NCBI GenBank assembly: GCA_003694205.1
Contig: RFKS01000310.1
Location: forward strand, 1-5,381
Reading direction: 5' to 3'
DNA: 5,381 bases
Source of the DNA: Alphaproteobacteria bacterium
GTDB taxonomy: Bacteria > Pseudomonadota > Alphaproteobacteria > Sphingomonadales > Rhodothalassiaceae
Part shown: positions 1 to 5,381 of the stretch, piece after piece
Position numbering within the stretch: position 1 is the stretch's first letter
Layout of the letters: each line of letters begins with the position of its first letter
Notes under the pieces: model-generated
What the model was told of the DNA's origin: nothing
Databases searched by the model: none
What the model saw: the letters and a program-made list of their open reading frames with translations, nothing else
Made by a program: the position numbers and the translations under genes

Positions 1-1357
1 CCATGGTGGTGTTGCCGATATGGAACGGCGGCAGGATCGAGAAGAGATGGCAGCCGATGTCGCAGGAGACATGAAAGGGACCGATCTCGCGTTCGACCAG
101 CTTCATGGCGGTGAAGATCGGGCGCTCCGGGCAGCCGGTGCAAAAGCCCGCGGGCCGCGGCGGCACCACCTGCTCGAGTGCCGGCGGAGGAGCCGGCAAT
201 GAGATCGTCCGCGTCCTCTGACGCAATTCGGGTGCGTAACGCTCGAGAAAAGCGACGACGCCTTGCTCAACCACCTGACCGGTATATTCGCCGGCCATCG
301 GCAACACCTCCTTGCCGACCACCACGGTGTCGAGCCCGGCGCGGCGCAGGATCGTGTTCACGGCCTGCTCGATATAGTCGGGCTGCCCCTCCTCGAAGAG
401 CAGCACCGCGCGCTTGTCGGCACAGAATCCGGCGATTTCCTCCTCGATCAGCGGATAGGTGACATTGAGACAGTAGATGGGCAGCCCGGTCTCGCCGAAG
501 GCATCGGCGAGCCCGAGCAGTTCGAGCGCGCGCATGAGCGTGTTGTAGAGCCCGCCCTGGACGATGAGGCCGACCGCGCCTTCGCTGCCGCCGAGGAATT
601 CGTTGAGCCGCTGTTCGCGGATGAAGCGCTTGGCGGCCGGCAGGCGTTCGGCGATCTTCTCCCGCTCATGGAGAAAATTCGCCGGCGGCAGGACGATGCG
701 ATCGGTATCGCGCACCGGGTTCTCAAGCGCCTCGGCAAGGCCGAAGGCGGGCCGCCGGTTATCGCTGGCGGTAAAATGGCCATAGACGTGGCAGGCGCGG
801 ATGCGCAGCTCGAGCATCACCGGCGTCCTCGAGGCCTCCGAGAGCGCAAAACCCGTCTCCACGGCCCTGACGATCGAGGGCAGGTCGGGCCGCGGGTCGA
901 GCAGCCACATCTGCGACTTCATGGCAAAGGCATGGCTGCGCTCCTGCATGATCGAGGAACCCTCGCCATAATCCTCGCCAATGATGATGAGCGCACCACC
1001 GGTGACCCCGCCCGAGGCAACATTGGCGAGCGCGTCGGAGGCGACATTGGTGCCGACGGTCGATTTCCAGGTCACCGCGCCGCGCAGGGGATAGTTCACC
1101 GAGGCCGCCAGCATCGCCGCCGCGGCCGCCTCCGAGGCCGAGGCCTCGAAATGGACGCCCAATTCCTCGAGAATCGGTTGCGCGTCCGCGAGCACGTCCA
1201 TGAGATGCGAGATCGGCGCCCCCTGATAGCCGCCGACATAGGCGACGCCGGACTGCAAGAGCGCCTTGGTGACCGCAAGAATGCCCTCGCCGGCAAAATC
1301 CGCGCCGGCGCCGAGACGCAACTTTTCGACTTCTTTCGCGAAGGAGCGTTCGGCCAT
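1..1357 (-). CDS. Indolepyruvate ferredoxin oxidoreductase, alpha (TPP) subunit-like; 3' end cut by the window edge
   Basis: Enzymes of this family oxidatively decarboxylate 2-oxoacids, classically arylpyruvates, to acyl-CoA in the cytoplasm, using thiamine diphosphate and passing electrons to ferredoxin or another acceptor. The minus-strand frame is open from ATG at 1357 to the window edge, giving 452 codons. Near the N-terminus is GGYQGAP (residues 42-48), the counterpart of the GYPGTP-type loop of 2-oxoacid:ferredoxin oxidoreductases. It is followed by FEASASEAAAAAM (70-82), whose E76 is a candidate for the cofactor-activating glutamate. The TPP domain begins with FCTGCPERP (405-413) and CDIGCHLFSILPP (from about 432), a close match to the FCPGCPHR and GDIGCYTL blocks of IorA. 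The rest of the TPP site, any ferredoxin-type cluster domain and the partner subunit lie outside the window. The start is six bases after the hydrolase stop and in the same frame, with only a weak GAGAG upstream, which suggests translational coupling. The family is clear; the true substrate is not. Confidence 0.88.
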   Translation of the reverse strand, partial: MAERSFAKEVEKLRLGAGADFAGEGILAVTKALLQSGVAYVGGYQGAPISHLMDVLADAQPILEELGVHFEASASEAAAAAMLAASVNYPLRGAVTWKSTVGTNVASDALANVASGGVTGGALIIIGEDYGEGSSIMQERSHAFAMKSQMWLLDPRPDLPSIVRAVETGFALSEASRTPVMLELRIRACHVYGHFTASDNRRPAFGLAEALENPVRDTDRIVLPPANFLHEREKIAERLPAAKRFIREQRLNEFLGGSEGAVGLIVQGGLYNTLMRALELLGLADAFGETGLPIYCLNVTYPLIEEEIAGFCADKRAVLLFEEGQPDYIEQAVNTILRRAGLDTVVVGKEVLPMAGEYTGQVVEQGVVAFLERYAPELRQRTRTISLPAPPPALEQVVPPRPAGFCTGCPERPIFTAMKLVEREIGPFHVSCDIGCHLFSILPPFHIGNTTM

Positions 1358-1363
1358 GATCTC

Positions 1364-2152
1364 TCAACGGTTCCCGGGCACCAGCGCGAAGACGCGCAAG
1401 GGGCTGCCCGAACCCTCCTCGATCTTCAAGGGCGCGGCGACGACGAGGGCGCCGGTGGCGGGCAGAAGATCGAGATTGGTCATGCACTGCAGCCCGTACT
1501 TGCCGGCGCCGTGCATATAGTGATGGCAGGGATATTGCGGTTCGAAGCGGAAGGCCTGGCCGGCATCGGTGCCGACGCATTCGGTGCCGAAACCGAGCAC
1601 ATCGCGCTCCTCGATCATCCACAGCACCGCCTCGGCGTCGGGACCGGGCGAATGCGCGCCGTCCTCCTGAAGATTGGTGTAGTTGTCGGGATCGGCGATC
1701 TTGCGCCAGTCGCTGCGCAGGAAGAGCCAGGAGCCGGCCGGAATGCGGCCGTGGCGTGCCTCCCAGGCCTCGAGAAAGGACCGCGTCAGGATGAAGCCCT
1801 TGTCGGCGGCGACCTCCTTGGTGCAGTCGACGACGCAGGCCGGCGCGATGAAGTGCCGGGTGTCGAGGGTGTCGACGGCATTGTTCGGCAGGTCGCGGCC
1901 CGTCACCCAGTGGATCGGCGCATCGAAATGCGTGCCGCTGTGCTCGGAGACGGTGAAATTGTTCCAGTACCAGGCCGGGCCTCGCTCGTCATAACGGGAG
2001 ATCTCCTCCTTGACGAAGGGCGAGGCCTGACCGAATTCCGGCGGCAGGGTGATGGTCGGATAATCGGGTCGCAACGTTTCGGTGAGATCGACGATGCGGA
2101 CACCGCCATCGCCGATCGCGGCGGCAAGATCGCGCAGCAGTTCGGCTGTCAT
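1364..2152 (-). CDS. Cyclase-family (kynurenine formamidase superfamily) metal-dependent hydrolase, isatin-hydrolase-like
   Basis: A 262-residue cytoplasmic hydrolase of the cyclase superfamily (PF04199), whose members hydrolyse amide bonds, for example N-formylkynurenine or the lactam of isatin. The metal-binding signature is clear: HSGTHFDAPIHW at residues 71-82, giving H71, H75, D77 and H81. VDLTETLRPDYPT (21-33) is the usual N-terminal strand. The C-terminal block HHYMHGAGKYGLQCMTNLDL (210-229) aligns with the family's H-x-x-LLGxGxxxxEN segment, but the metal-bridging Glu of KynB-type enzymes falls on Q222. From memory, the GLQC-TNLD and GSGSPLRV pattern recalls isatin hydrolases and their relatives more than true KynB. 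The start at 2152 has a strong AAGGAGG (2160-2166). The gene precedes and is probably co-transcribed with the IorA-like gene, and it has its own promoter region and operator-like site upstream. Membership of the fold family is secure; substrate assignment is inference. Confidence 0.88.
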   Translation of the reverse strand: MTAELLRDLAAAIGDGGVRIVDLTETLRPDYPTITLPPEFGQASPFVKEEISRYDERGPAWYWNNFTVSEHSGTHFDAPIHWVTGRDLPNNAVDTLDTRHFIAPACVVDCTKEVAADKGFILTRSFLEAWEARHGRIPAGSWLFLRSDWRKIADPDNYTNLQEDGAHSPGPDAEAVLWMIEERDVLGFGTECVGTDAGQAFRFEPQYPCHHYMHGAGKYGLQCMTNLDLLPATGALVVAAPLKIEEGSGSPLRVFALVPGNR

Positions 2153-2187
2153 CGGGCATCCTCCTTCGCGGGCCGCTGAGGGGGCGA

Positions 2188-2216
2188 ATTATGACCAAAG
2201 CGATGGCGTCAGTCTA
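2188..2216 (-). promoter_or_regulatory. Candidate sigma-70 promoter for the hydrolase/IorA operon
   Basis: Reading the minus strand, TAGACT (2216-2211, 4 of 6 to TTGACA) and CATAAT (2193-2188, 5 of 6 to TATAAT) are separated by exactly 17 bases. This lies 36 bases before the hydrolase start. A competing arrangement uses the perfect TTGACA at 2240-2235, but its -10 (CATAGA or ATAGAC near 2218-2212) is poor. Both readings are pattern matches only. Confidence 0.4.
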
Positions 2217-2240
2217 TGGAGGCCGGCGTCGGCCTGTCAA

Positions 2241-2256
2241 ATTTCAAGTCTAAAAT
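2241..2256. promoter_or_regulatory. Operator-like AT-rich near-palindrome, copy 1 (before hydrolase/IorA)
   Basis: ATTTCAAGTCTAAAAT agrees with ATTTTAAGCTTAAAAT at 13 of 16 positions. It is the weakest of three related sites in the window. It sits directly upstream of a perfect minus-strand TTGACA (2240-2235), in the 125-base gap between the monooxygenase stop and the hydrolase start. Size and symmetry suit a MarR-type dimer. Its presence here suggests the hydrolase/IorA pair has its own regulated promoter and does not rely solely on readthrough from the monooxygenase. Confidence 0.5.
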
Positions 2257-2277
2257 ACCTGTTGGCAAAGAAGGCTC

Positions 2278-3384
2278 TCAGCCGGCGCGCCGGATGCCCC
2301 TTTCCTCGAGCAGCGGCAGCACCGTCTCGGCGAAATAGGGAAACTCCTCGGCATAGTTGACGAAGGCAAGCGTTGCGCCGCCGAATCCCGCCTCATGCAG
2401 CCGGCACAGCCCGTCCGCCACCTGCTCCGGCGTGCCGACCAGCGGAAAGCCGCCATGGCCGGCTGCCATGCGGTCGCGAATCAGTTTCAGAAGATCGTGC
2501 GGAAAGGACTGGGCGTGGGCGAATTGCAGGCGGATGAGATTGTCGACCGCGGCCCAGTCGGCATGGGTGTCGGCATAGTGCCTGTGATAGGCCTCGGCCT
2601 CCTTCTGCGTCGCCCGGCACACGACATAGGTAAAGGTCAGCACGTCGACCGCCCGGCCCTCATGATGCGCCTGTTCCTTCAGCTCGGCGATCTCCTCTCG
2701 CGAGCGTTTGAGATCAATTGCCGGGGTAAAAAGGAAATTGGCGTTGCGGGTCGCGAATTTGCGCCCCTGTTTCGAGCCCGCGGCGTTGATGATCGGCGGC
2801 ATGCCGCTCACCGGCTTGGGGTCGGAATGCACCCCCTTGAGGCGGAAATAGGTGCCGTCCCAGTCGAAGGGCTCGGGTTCCTGCCACAGCTTGCGCACGA
2901 TATCGAACCATTCCTGGGCGTAGCCATAGCGGGTCTCGTGGTCGTCCGGTAGCTCGAGACCCATGGCGTCATATTCGGGCTTGTTCCAGCCGGCGACGAT
3001 ATTGAGCCCGGCGCGGCCGGCGCCGATCTGGTCGATGGTGGCGATCTGCTTCGCCACCACGACGGGGTGATTGAAAGCGGTGTGCATGGTGGCGACGACG
3101 CTGATGCGTTCGGTGATGGCCAGGAGCCCGGCCGCCCAGGTCACCGTCTCGAGCACCGAATGGTGGAAATTGGTCTCGCCGCCATAGCCGATCCAGCGCG
3201 CTATGGGCAGCATGAAGTCGAGCCCCGCCTCGTCACACAGGCGCACCAGCCGGGCATTGTTCTCCCAGGAATTGACCCAGCGTTCAGGCACCTTTGTGAC
3301 CGCCATGCCGGACGAGCAATTGGCGGAAAAGATGCCGAGCTTGAAGTGGTCACGCCGGTAAAGCCGATTGCGCGGCGCCGCCAT
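2278..3384 (-). CDS. LLM-class flavin-dependent monooxygenase, RutA-like
   Basis: A 368-residue, full-length member of the bacterial luciferase-like (LLM) superfamily, cytoplasmic enzymes that use reduced FMN supplied by a reductase plus O2 to oxygenate small molecules. The N-terminal strand KLGIFSANCSSGMAV (15-29) is the usual opening of the barrel. IARWIGYGGETNFH (61-74), TMHTAFNHPVVVAKQIATID (99-118) and GAGRAGLNIVAGWNKPEYDA (121-140) parallel the RutA blocks for GFGGKTEFW, the ATIDSISGGR helix and NLVTGWQKPEYEQMG. VGTPEQVADGL (316-326) is the typical C-terminal phosphate-site and helix motif. RutA opens the uracil ring; the related SfnG cleaves C-S bonds in dimethylsulfone, so substrate cannot be read from family alone. 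No flavin reductase is visible here. The start at 3384 is supported by GGGGGAGG (3398-3391). The gene diverges from the winged-helix regulator across a shared 158-base gap with an operator-like site, so it is probably controlled by that protein. Confidence 0.9.
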   Translation of the reverse strand: MAAPRNRLYRRDHFKLGIFSANCSSGMAVTKVPERWVNSWENNARLVRLCDEAGLDFMLPIARWIGYGGETNFHHSVLETVTWAAGLLAITERISVVATMHTAFNHPVVVAKQIATIDQIGAGRAGLNIVAGWNKPEYDAMGLELPDDHETRYGYAQEWFDIVRKLWQEPEPFDWDGTYFRLKGVHSDPKPVSGMPPIINAAGSKQGRKFATRNANFLFTPAIDLKRSREEIAELKEQAHHEGRAVDVLTFTYVVCRATQKEAEAYHRHYADTHADWAAVDNLIRLQFAHAQSFPHDLLKLIRDRMAAGHGGFPLVGTPEQVADGLCRLHEAGFGGATLAFVNYAEEFPYFAETVLPLLEERGIRRAG

Positions 3385-3427
3385 GGAAGTCCTCCCCCTG
3401 TTGCTATATGATCGGAAATCGGATGGA

Positions 3428-3443
3428 ATTTTAAGCTAAAAAT
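3428..3443. promoter_or_regulatory. Operator-like AT-rich palindrome, copy 2 (monooxygenase/regulator divergent region)
   Basis: ATTTTAAGCTAAAAAT matches the symmetric string ATTTTAAGCTTAAAAT at 15 of 16 positions. GGAAT (3425-3429) and ATTCC (3444-3448) form an additional short inverted repeat around it, with a centre one base off. It is centred about 50 bases upstream of the monooxygenase start and about 107 upstream of the regulator start. One bound dimer could thus control both directions, including autoregulation. I could not pick confident -35/-10 hexamers in either direction here. Confidence 0.6.
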
Positions 3444-3530
3444 ATTCCCATGTCCATCGCCCGTCGGGACAGCTCGACAGCGGGGCGGACGATCGGGAGT
3501 GGCGGGTCACGGTCATCAGGCAACAAAGAC

Positions 3531-3540
3531 GGAGGAAAGG
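3531..3540 (+). promoter_or_regulatory. Ribosome binding site that decides the regulator start
   Basis: GGAGGAAAGG lies 2 bases before ATG at 3543; its GGAGG core (3531-3535) is 7 bases from that ATG. The upstream in-frame ATG at 3450 has no Shine-Dalgarno-like sequence and would overlap the AT-rich promoter region, so 3543 is preferred. Confidence 0.75.
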
Positions 3541-3542
3541 GG

Positions 3543-4106
3543 ATGAGCGACGTCGAGGATACGCTCGACCGGCACTGGCACCTGGCGACCGACGATCACG
3601 AGATCGCGCTCGCCGAATTCGAATATTCGGTCATGCGCGCCTTTGAAGGATTCGCGCGCTGGCAGGCGGAATGCCTCGCCGCGGTCACCGGTCTGCAGAT
3701 GAGCGGTGGCGACAATGCCATCCTGCATGTCATCCGCATGAAAGACCGGCCGAAGGGCGCGAAGGAGATCGCCCGCCTGCTCAATCGCGACGATCTGCCC
3801 AACATCCAGTATTCGCTACGCAAGCTCGTGAAGGCCGGTCTCATCACCAAGCGCGGCGGGGGCAGCCACCGCCAGGGCGTCCGTTACGAGACCACGGCAC
3901 AAGGGCGGGCAGTGACGGAGCGGTACGCCGCCGTGCGGCGGGCGCTCCTCGTCGCATTCACGCGCTCCGCGGGCGGCCTCGACAGCGAGCTCGAACGTGC
4001 CACGCGCACGCTCGAGCTGATGGCCGGAATCTACGAGCAGGCGGCGCGAATCGCCGCCACCCACCGCCGGCCGACGACCGATCACGGGGATGCCGGGAGC
4101 GCCTGA
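3543..4106 (+). CDS. MarR-type winged-helix transcriptional regulator
   Basis: A 187-residue DNA-binding protein. Residues 55-118 form the winged helix: SGGDNAILHVIRMKDRP (helix and turn), KGAKEIARLLNR (71-82) as the first helix of the helix-turn-helix, LPNIQYSLRKLVKAGLI (85-101) as the recognition helix, and a glycine-rich wing (about 104-113) leading into RYETTAQGRAVTERY. Predicted helices on either side (about 20-50 and 122-175) would form the dimer interface, as in MarR/HTH_27 proteins. The family usually represses catabolic genes and releases DNA on binding a small aromatic or its CoA ester; the ligand here is unknown. The start at 3543 is chosen for the GGAGG just upstream. An ATG 31 codons earlier would add a Ser/Gly/Arg-rich tail with no family features. 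The gene sits between the divergent monooxygenase and the receptor, and near-identical operator-like palindromes lie upstream of both flanking genes. Confidence 0.85.
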   Translation: MSDVEDTLDRHWHLATDDHEIALAEFEYSVMRAFEGFARWQAECLAAVTGLQMSGGDNAILHVIRMKDRPKGAKEIARLLNRDDLPNIQYSLRKLVKAGLITKRGGGSHRQGVRYETTAQGRAVTERYAAVRRALLVAFTRSAGGLDSELERATRTLELMAGIYEQAARIAATHRRPTTDHGDAGSA

Positions 4107-4152
4107 GCGTCCCGGCGCGGGCGCGGGCGTCTTCATCGCAAGCCGCGCCTTC

Positions 4153-4178
4153 GCCCCGCGCCCGAGGGGCCGCGGGGC
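4153..4178 (+). terminator. GC-rich hairpin after the regulator gene, possible weak terminator
   Basis: GCCCCGCG (4153-4160) and CGCGGGGC (4171-4178) form a perfect 8-bp stem around a 10-base loop, in which CCC and GGG can pair further. It is 47 bases after the regulator stop and about 45 before the receptor operator. No T-run follows, so it is not a canonical intrinsic terminator. It may end or attenuate regulator transcription, or be an accident of high GC. Confidence 0.3.
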
Positions 4179-4208
4179 AACGATCATCGTCCGCGTCCCT
4201 CATTCTCT

Positions 4209-4252
4209 TTGACAATTCTGGCATTTTAAGCTTAAACTAACAATGCTATATT
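4209..4252 (+). promoter_or_regulatory. Candidate promoter of the TonB-dependent receptor
   Basis: A perfect TTGACA (4209-4214) is followed 18 bases later by TAAACT (4233-4238, 4 of 6). An alternative -10, TATATT (4247-4252, 5 of 6), has only the weak -35 TTTTAA (4224-4229) at 17 bases. With either choice the palindrome at 4223-4238 overlaps the core promoter, which fits repression. Confidence 0.4.
4223..4238. promoter_or_regulatory. Operator-like AT-rich palindrome, copy 3 (before the receptor)
   Basis: ATTTTAAGCTTAAACT contains a perfect 12-bp palindrome, TTTAAGCTTAAA (4225-4236), and matches ATTTTAAGCTTAAAAT at 15 of 16 positions. It shares its first ten bases, ATTTTAAGCT, with copy 2 at 3428. 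The overlap with likely promoter elements suggests repression by the neighbouring winged-helix regulator. Confidence 0.6.
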
Positions 4253-4312
4253 GCCAGAAGGGCGTCGCGAACGGACAAGCGCCCCAGTGCGGGCGAACAG
4301 GGGAGGGCAATC

Positions 4313-5381
4313 ATGACAGGTCTTGCTGCGGCCGCGCTCGGCCGCCCGGGGGGAACCTTCGATCTCGATGTCGGCGGCGCTTCGTCGGCCACGCAAGGAA
4401 TCCGCTCCGCACCTCGTGCGGGCCTCCGGCCTCGCGGGCAAGGCGCGGTTTCGCGCGCGGCGCTGGCGATCGCCCTCGTGACCGCCGCCACATTCGCGAC
4501 CGGTACCGCACGGGCGGGCGAGGATGCCGCCGCGCAAACGGAGCAGGCTGCGGCGGAACCGGCACCGGCGAGCGCGGCAGACGAGGGCCGCCTGCTCGAG
4601 GAAATCGTCGTCGTGGCGCAAAAGCGGCAGCAGAACATCCAGAATGTCGGGATGGCCATCGACGCCTTCTCTGGTGCCCAGCTGCGCAATTTCGGCATCG
4701 AGCGCAGCATGGACGTGGCGACCATCTCGCCCGGCGTGCATGTCGCGGGCAGCCATGCCGGCCAGCAATTGCAGTTCAGTATCCGCGGCGTCGTCAACAA
4801 CGACTTCAATCCGGTGGTCGAGACCCCGAACGCGGTCTATCTCGACGAGGCCTATATCGCCGCCCTGCCGGGACAGAATTTCGGGCTTTTCGACATCGAC
4901 CGGGTTGAGATCCTGAAAGGTCCGCAGGGCACGCTTTTTGGCCGCAACGCGACCGGCGGCCTCGTCCATTATCTATCGCGCCAGCCGAGTTTCGATCACT
5001 GGGAAGGCTATGCCAGCGGTGAGTTTGGCCTCTATGATTCACCGGCCGACGCCTATGGCGGCCACCTCACGGCGGCGCTCGGCGGGCCGCTCGGCGACAA
5101 GGCGGCGGCACGCGGCGCGATCTACTGGAACCGCCATGGTGGCTATCTCAAGAATCTCTACCCCCAGGGCGCGGTGGGTGGCCCCTCCGGGCCCGGTGCA
5201 GGCGCCGATCTCGGCGATGACGACACGCTCGGCAGCCGGCTCATCCTCGCCTTCGAGCCGACGGACCGGCTGACCGTGCGCCTGACCGGCAATTTCGCCC
5301 GCAGCCGTACCGCGTCGGCGCCCTATCAGGCGAAGCCGACGATCGGCATCTTCGAGAATGTCGGCGGCGGGCTCGAGCTCG
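4313..5381 (+). CDS. TonB-dependent outer-membrane receptor, N-terminal part; 3' end cut by the window edge
   Basis: These receptors are outer-membrane beta-barrels that import ligands with energy from TonB-ExbBD. In alphaproteobacteria many serve catabolic clusters and not iron uptake. The 356 visible codons hold a hydrophobic export segment (ALAIALVTAATFATGTARA, about 50-68) with a likely cleavage after the ARA at 66-68, and an Ala/Glu/Pro-rich linker. The TonB-box region EEIVVVAQKRQQ (96-107) comes next. The plug follows, with SIRGV (156-160), VEILKGPQGTLFGRNATGG (198-216) and the first barrel strands from about 230. Full-length relatives have roughly 700-900 residues, so about half is missing. 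ATG 4313 has GGGGAGGG at 4300-4307 and no other in-frame ATG precedes the signal segment, giving an unusually long 48-residue stretch before it. An operator-like palindrome upstream and the adjacent catabolic genes suggest the ligand is this cluster's substrate. Confidence 0.92.
   Translation, partial: MTGLAAAALGRPGGTFDLDVGGASSATQGIRSAPRAGLRPRGQGAVSRAALAIALVTAATFATGTARAGEDAAAQTEQAAAEPAPASAADEGRLLEEIVVVAQKRQQNIQNVGMAIDAFSGAQLRNFGIERSMDVATISPGVHVAGSHAGQQLQFSIRGVVNNDFNPVVETPNAVYLDEAYIAALPGQNFGLFDIDRVEILKGPQGTLFGRNATGGLVHYLSRQPSFDHWEGYASGEFGLYDSPADAYGGHLTAALGGPLGDKAAARGAIYWNRHGGYLKNLYPQGAVGGPSGPGAGADLGDDDTLGSRLILAFEPTDRLTVRLTGNFARSRTASAPYQAKPTIGIFENVGGGLEL

Noticed and set aside
759..1622. A 287-codon minus-strand frame overlapping IorA and the hydrolase.
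   Set aside because: The predicted protein is Arg-rich and low in complexity without recognisable domains. It overlaps two well-supported genes in another frame.
263..2179. A 638-codon open frame on the plus strand.
   Set aside because: It lies exactly opposite the IorA and hydrolase codons, which are in the same antisense frame, and its translation shows no family motifs. The minus-strand proteins are clearly recognisable, so this is a high-GC shadow frame.
2221..2234. GGCCG-GCGT-CGGCC hairpin downstream of the monooxygenase as a terminator.
   Set aside because: The stem is only five base pairs and no T-run follows on the minus strand. It also falls between possible promoter hexamers, so it is more likely chance in GC-rich DNA.
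3450..3542. Upstream ATG at 3450 as the regulator start, adding 31 residues.
   Set aside because: There is no ribosome site before it, the added residues are Ser/Gly/Arg-rich without family similarity, and a strong GGAGG precedes the ATG at 3543.
3671..4240. A 189-codon plus-strand frame overlapping the regulator and the following gap.
   Set aside because: The translation is Arg/Ala/Pro-rich frame-shifted regulator sequence, and it runs into the AT-rich operator. There is no Shine-Dalgarno or motif.
4232..4969. A 245-codon minus-strand frame opposite the start of the receptor.
   Set aside because: It is antisense to the TonB-box and plug region of a clear receptor gene and its translation matches nothing I recognise.
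1..5381. CRISPR arrays, tRNA/rRNA genes, transposases, att sites or long direct repeats.
   Set aside because: I read both strands for these and saw none; the only repeated element is the 16-bp operator-like palindrome.

Overview
The window is GC-rich DNA, probably from an alphaproteobacterium and perhaps a sphingomonad-like one. The basis is its base composition, the style of its TonB-dependent receptor (an 'EEIVVVAQKRQQ' TonB-box region and an 'NATGG' plug motif), and the mix of catabolic genes. Taxonomy is an inference; there is no rRNA or other marker here.

Layout. On the minus strand, reading right to left, are three genes: a flavin-dependent monooxygenase of the luciferase-like (LLM) superfamily with a RutA-like core (3384 to 2278); a cyclase/kynurenine-formamidase-superfamily hydrolase that resembles isatin hydrolases (2152 to 1364); and, six bases further on, the thiamine-diphosphate subunit of an indolepyruvate ferredoxin oxidoreductase (IorA-like; starts at 1357 and runs off the left edge). 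Divergent from the monooxygenase, on the plus strand, are a MarR-type winged-helix regulator (3543 to 4106) and then the first 356 codons of a TonB-dependent outer-membrane receptor (from 4313, running off the right edge). No intergenic stretch exceeds about 210 bases.

The most interesting signal lies between the genes. Each of the three promoter-bearing intergenic regions carries one AT-rich 16-bp near-palindrome related to ATTTTAAGCTTAAAAT: 2241-2256 (before the hydrolase/IorA pair), 3428-3443 (between monooxygenase and regulator) and 4223-4238 (before the receptor). The last two each match this string at 15 of 16 positions and the first at 13 of 16. Size, symmetry and placement fit operators for the MarR-like protein encoded in the middle, so the window looks like one small regulon.

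How the genes may work together (inference). The receptor would import a substrate across the outer membrane, the flavin monooxygenase would oxygenate it, the metal hydrolase would open a cyclic amide or similar bond, and the ferredoxin oxidoreductase would oxidatively decarboxylate a 2-oxoacid (typically an arylpyruvate) to an acyl-CoA. RutA and isatin hydrolase both act on cyclic amides, so an indole/oxindole-type or other N-heterocyclic aromatic is a plausible but unproven substrate. I do not recognise the cluster as a named, characterised pathway.
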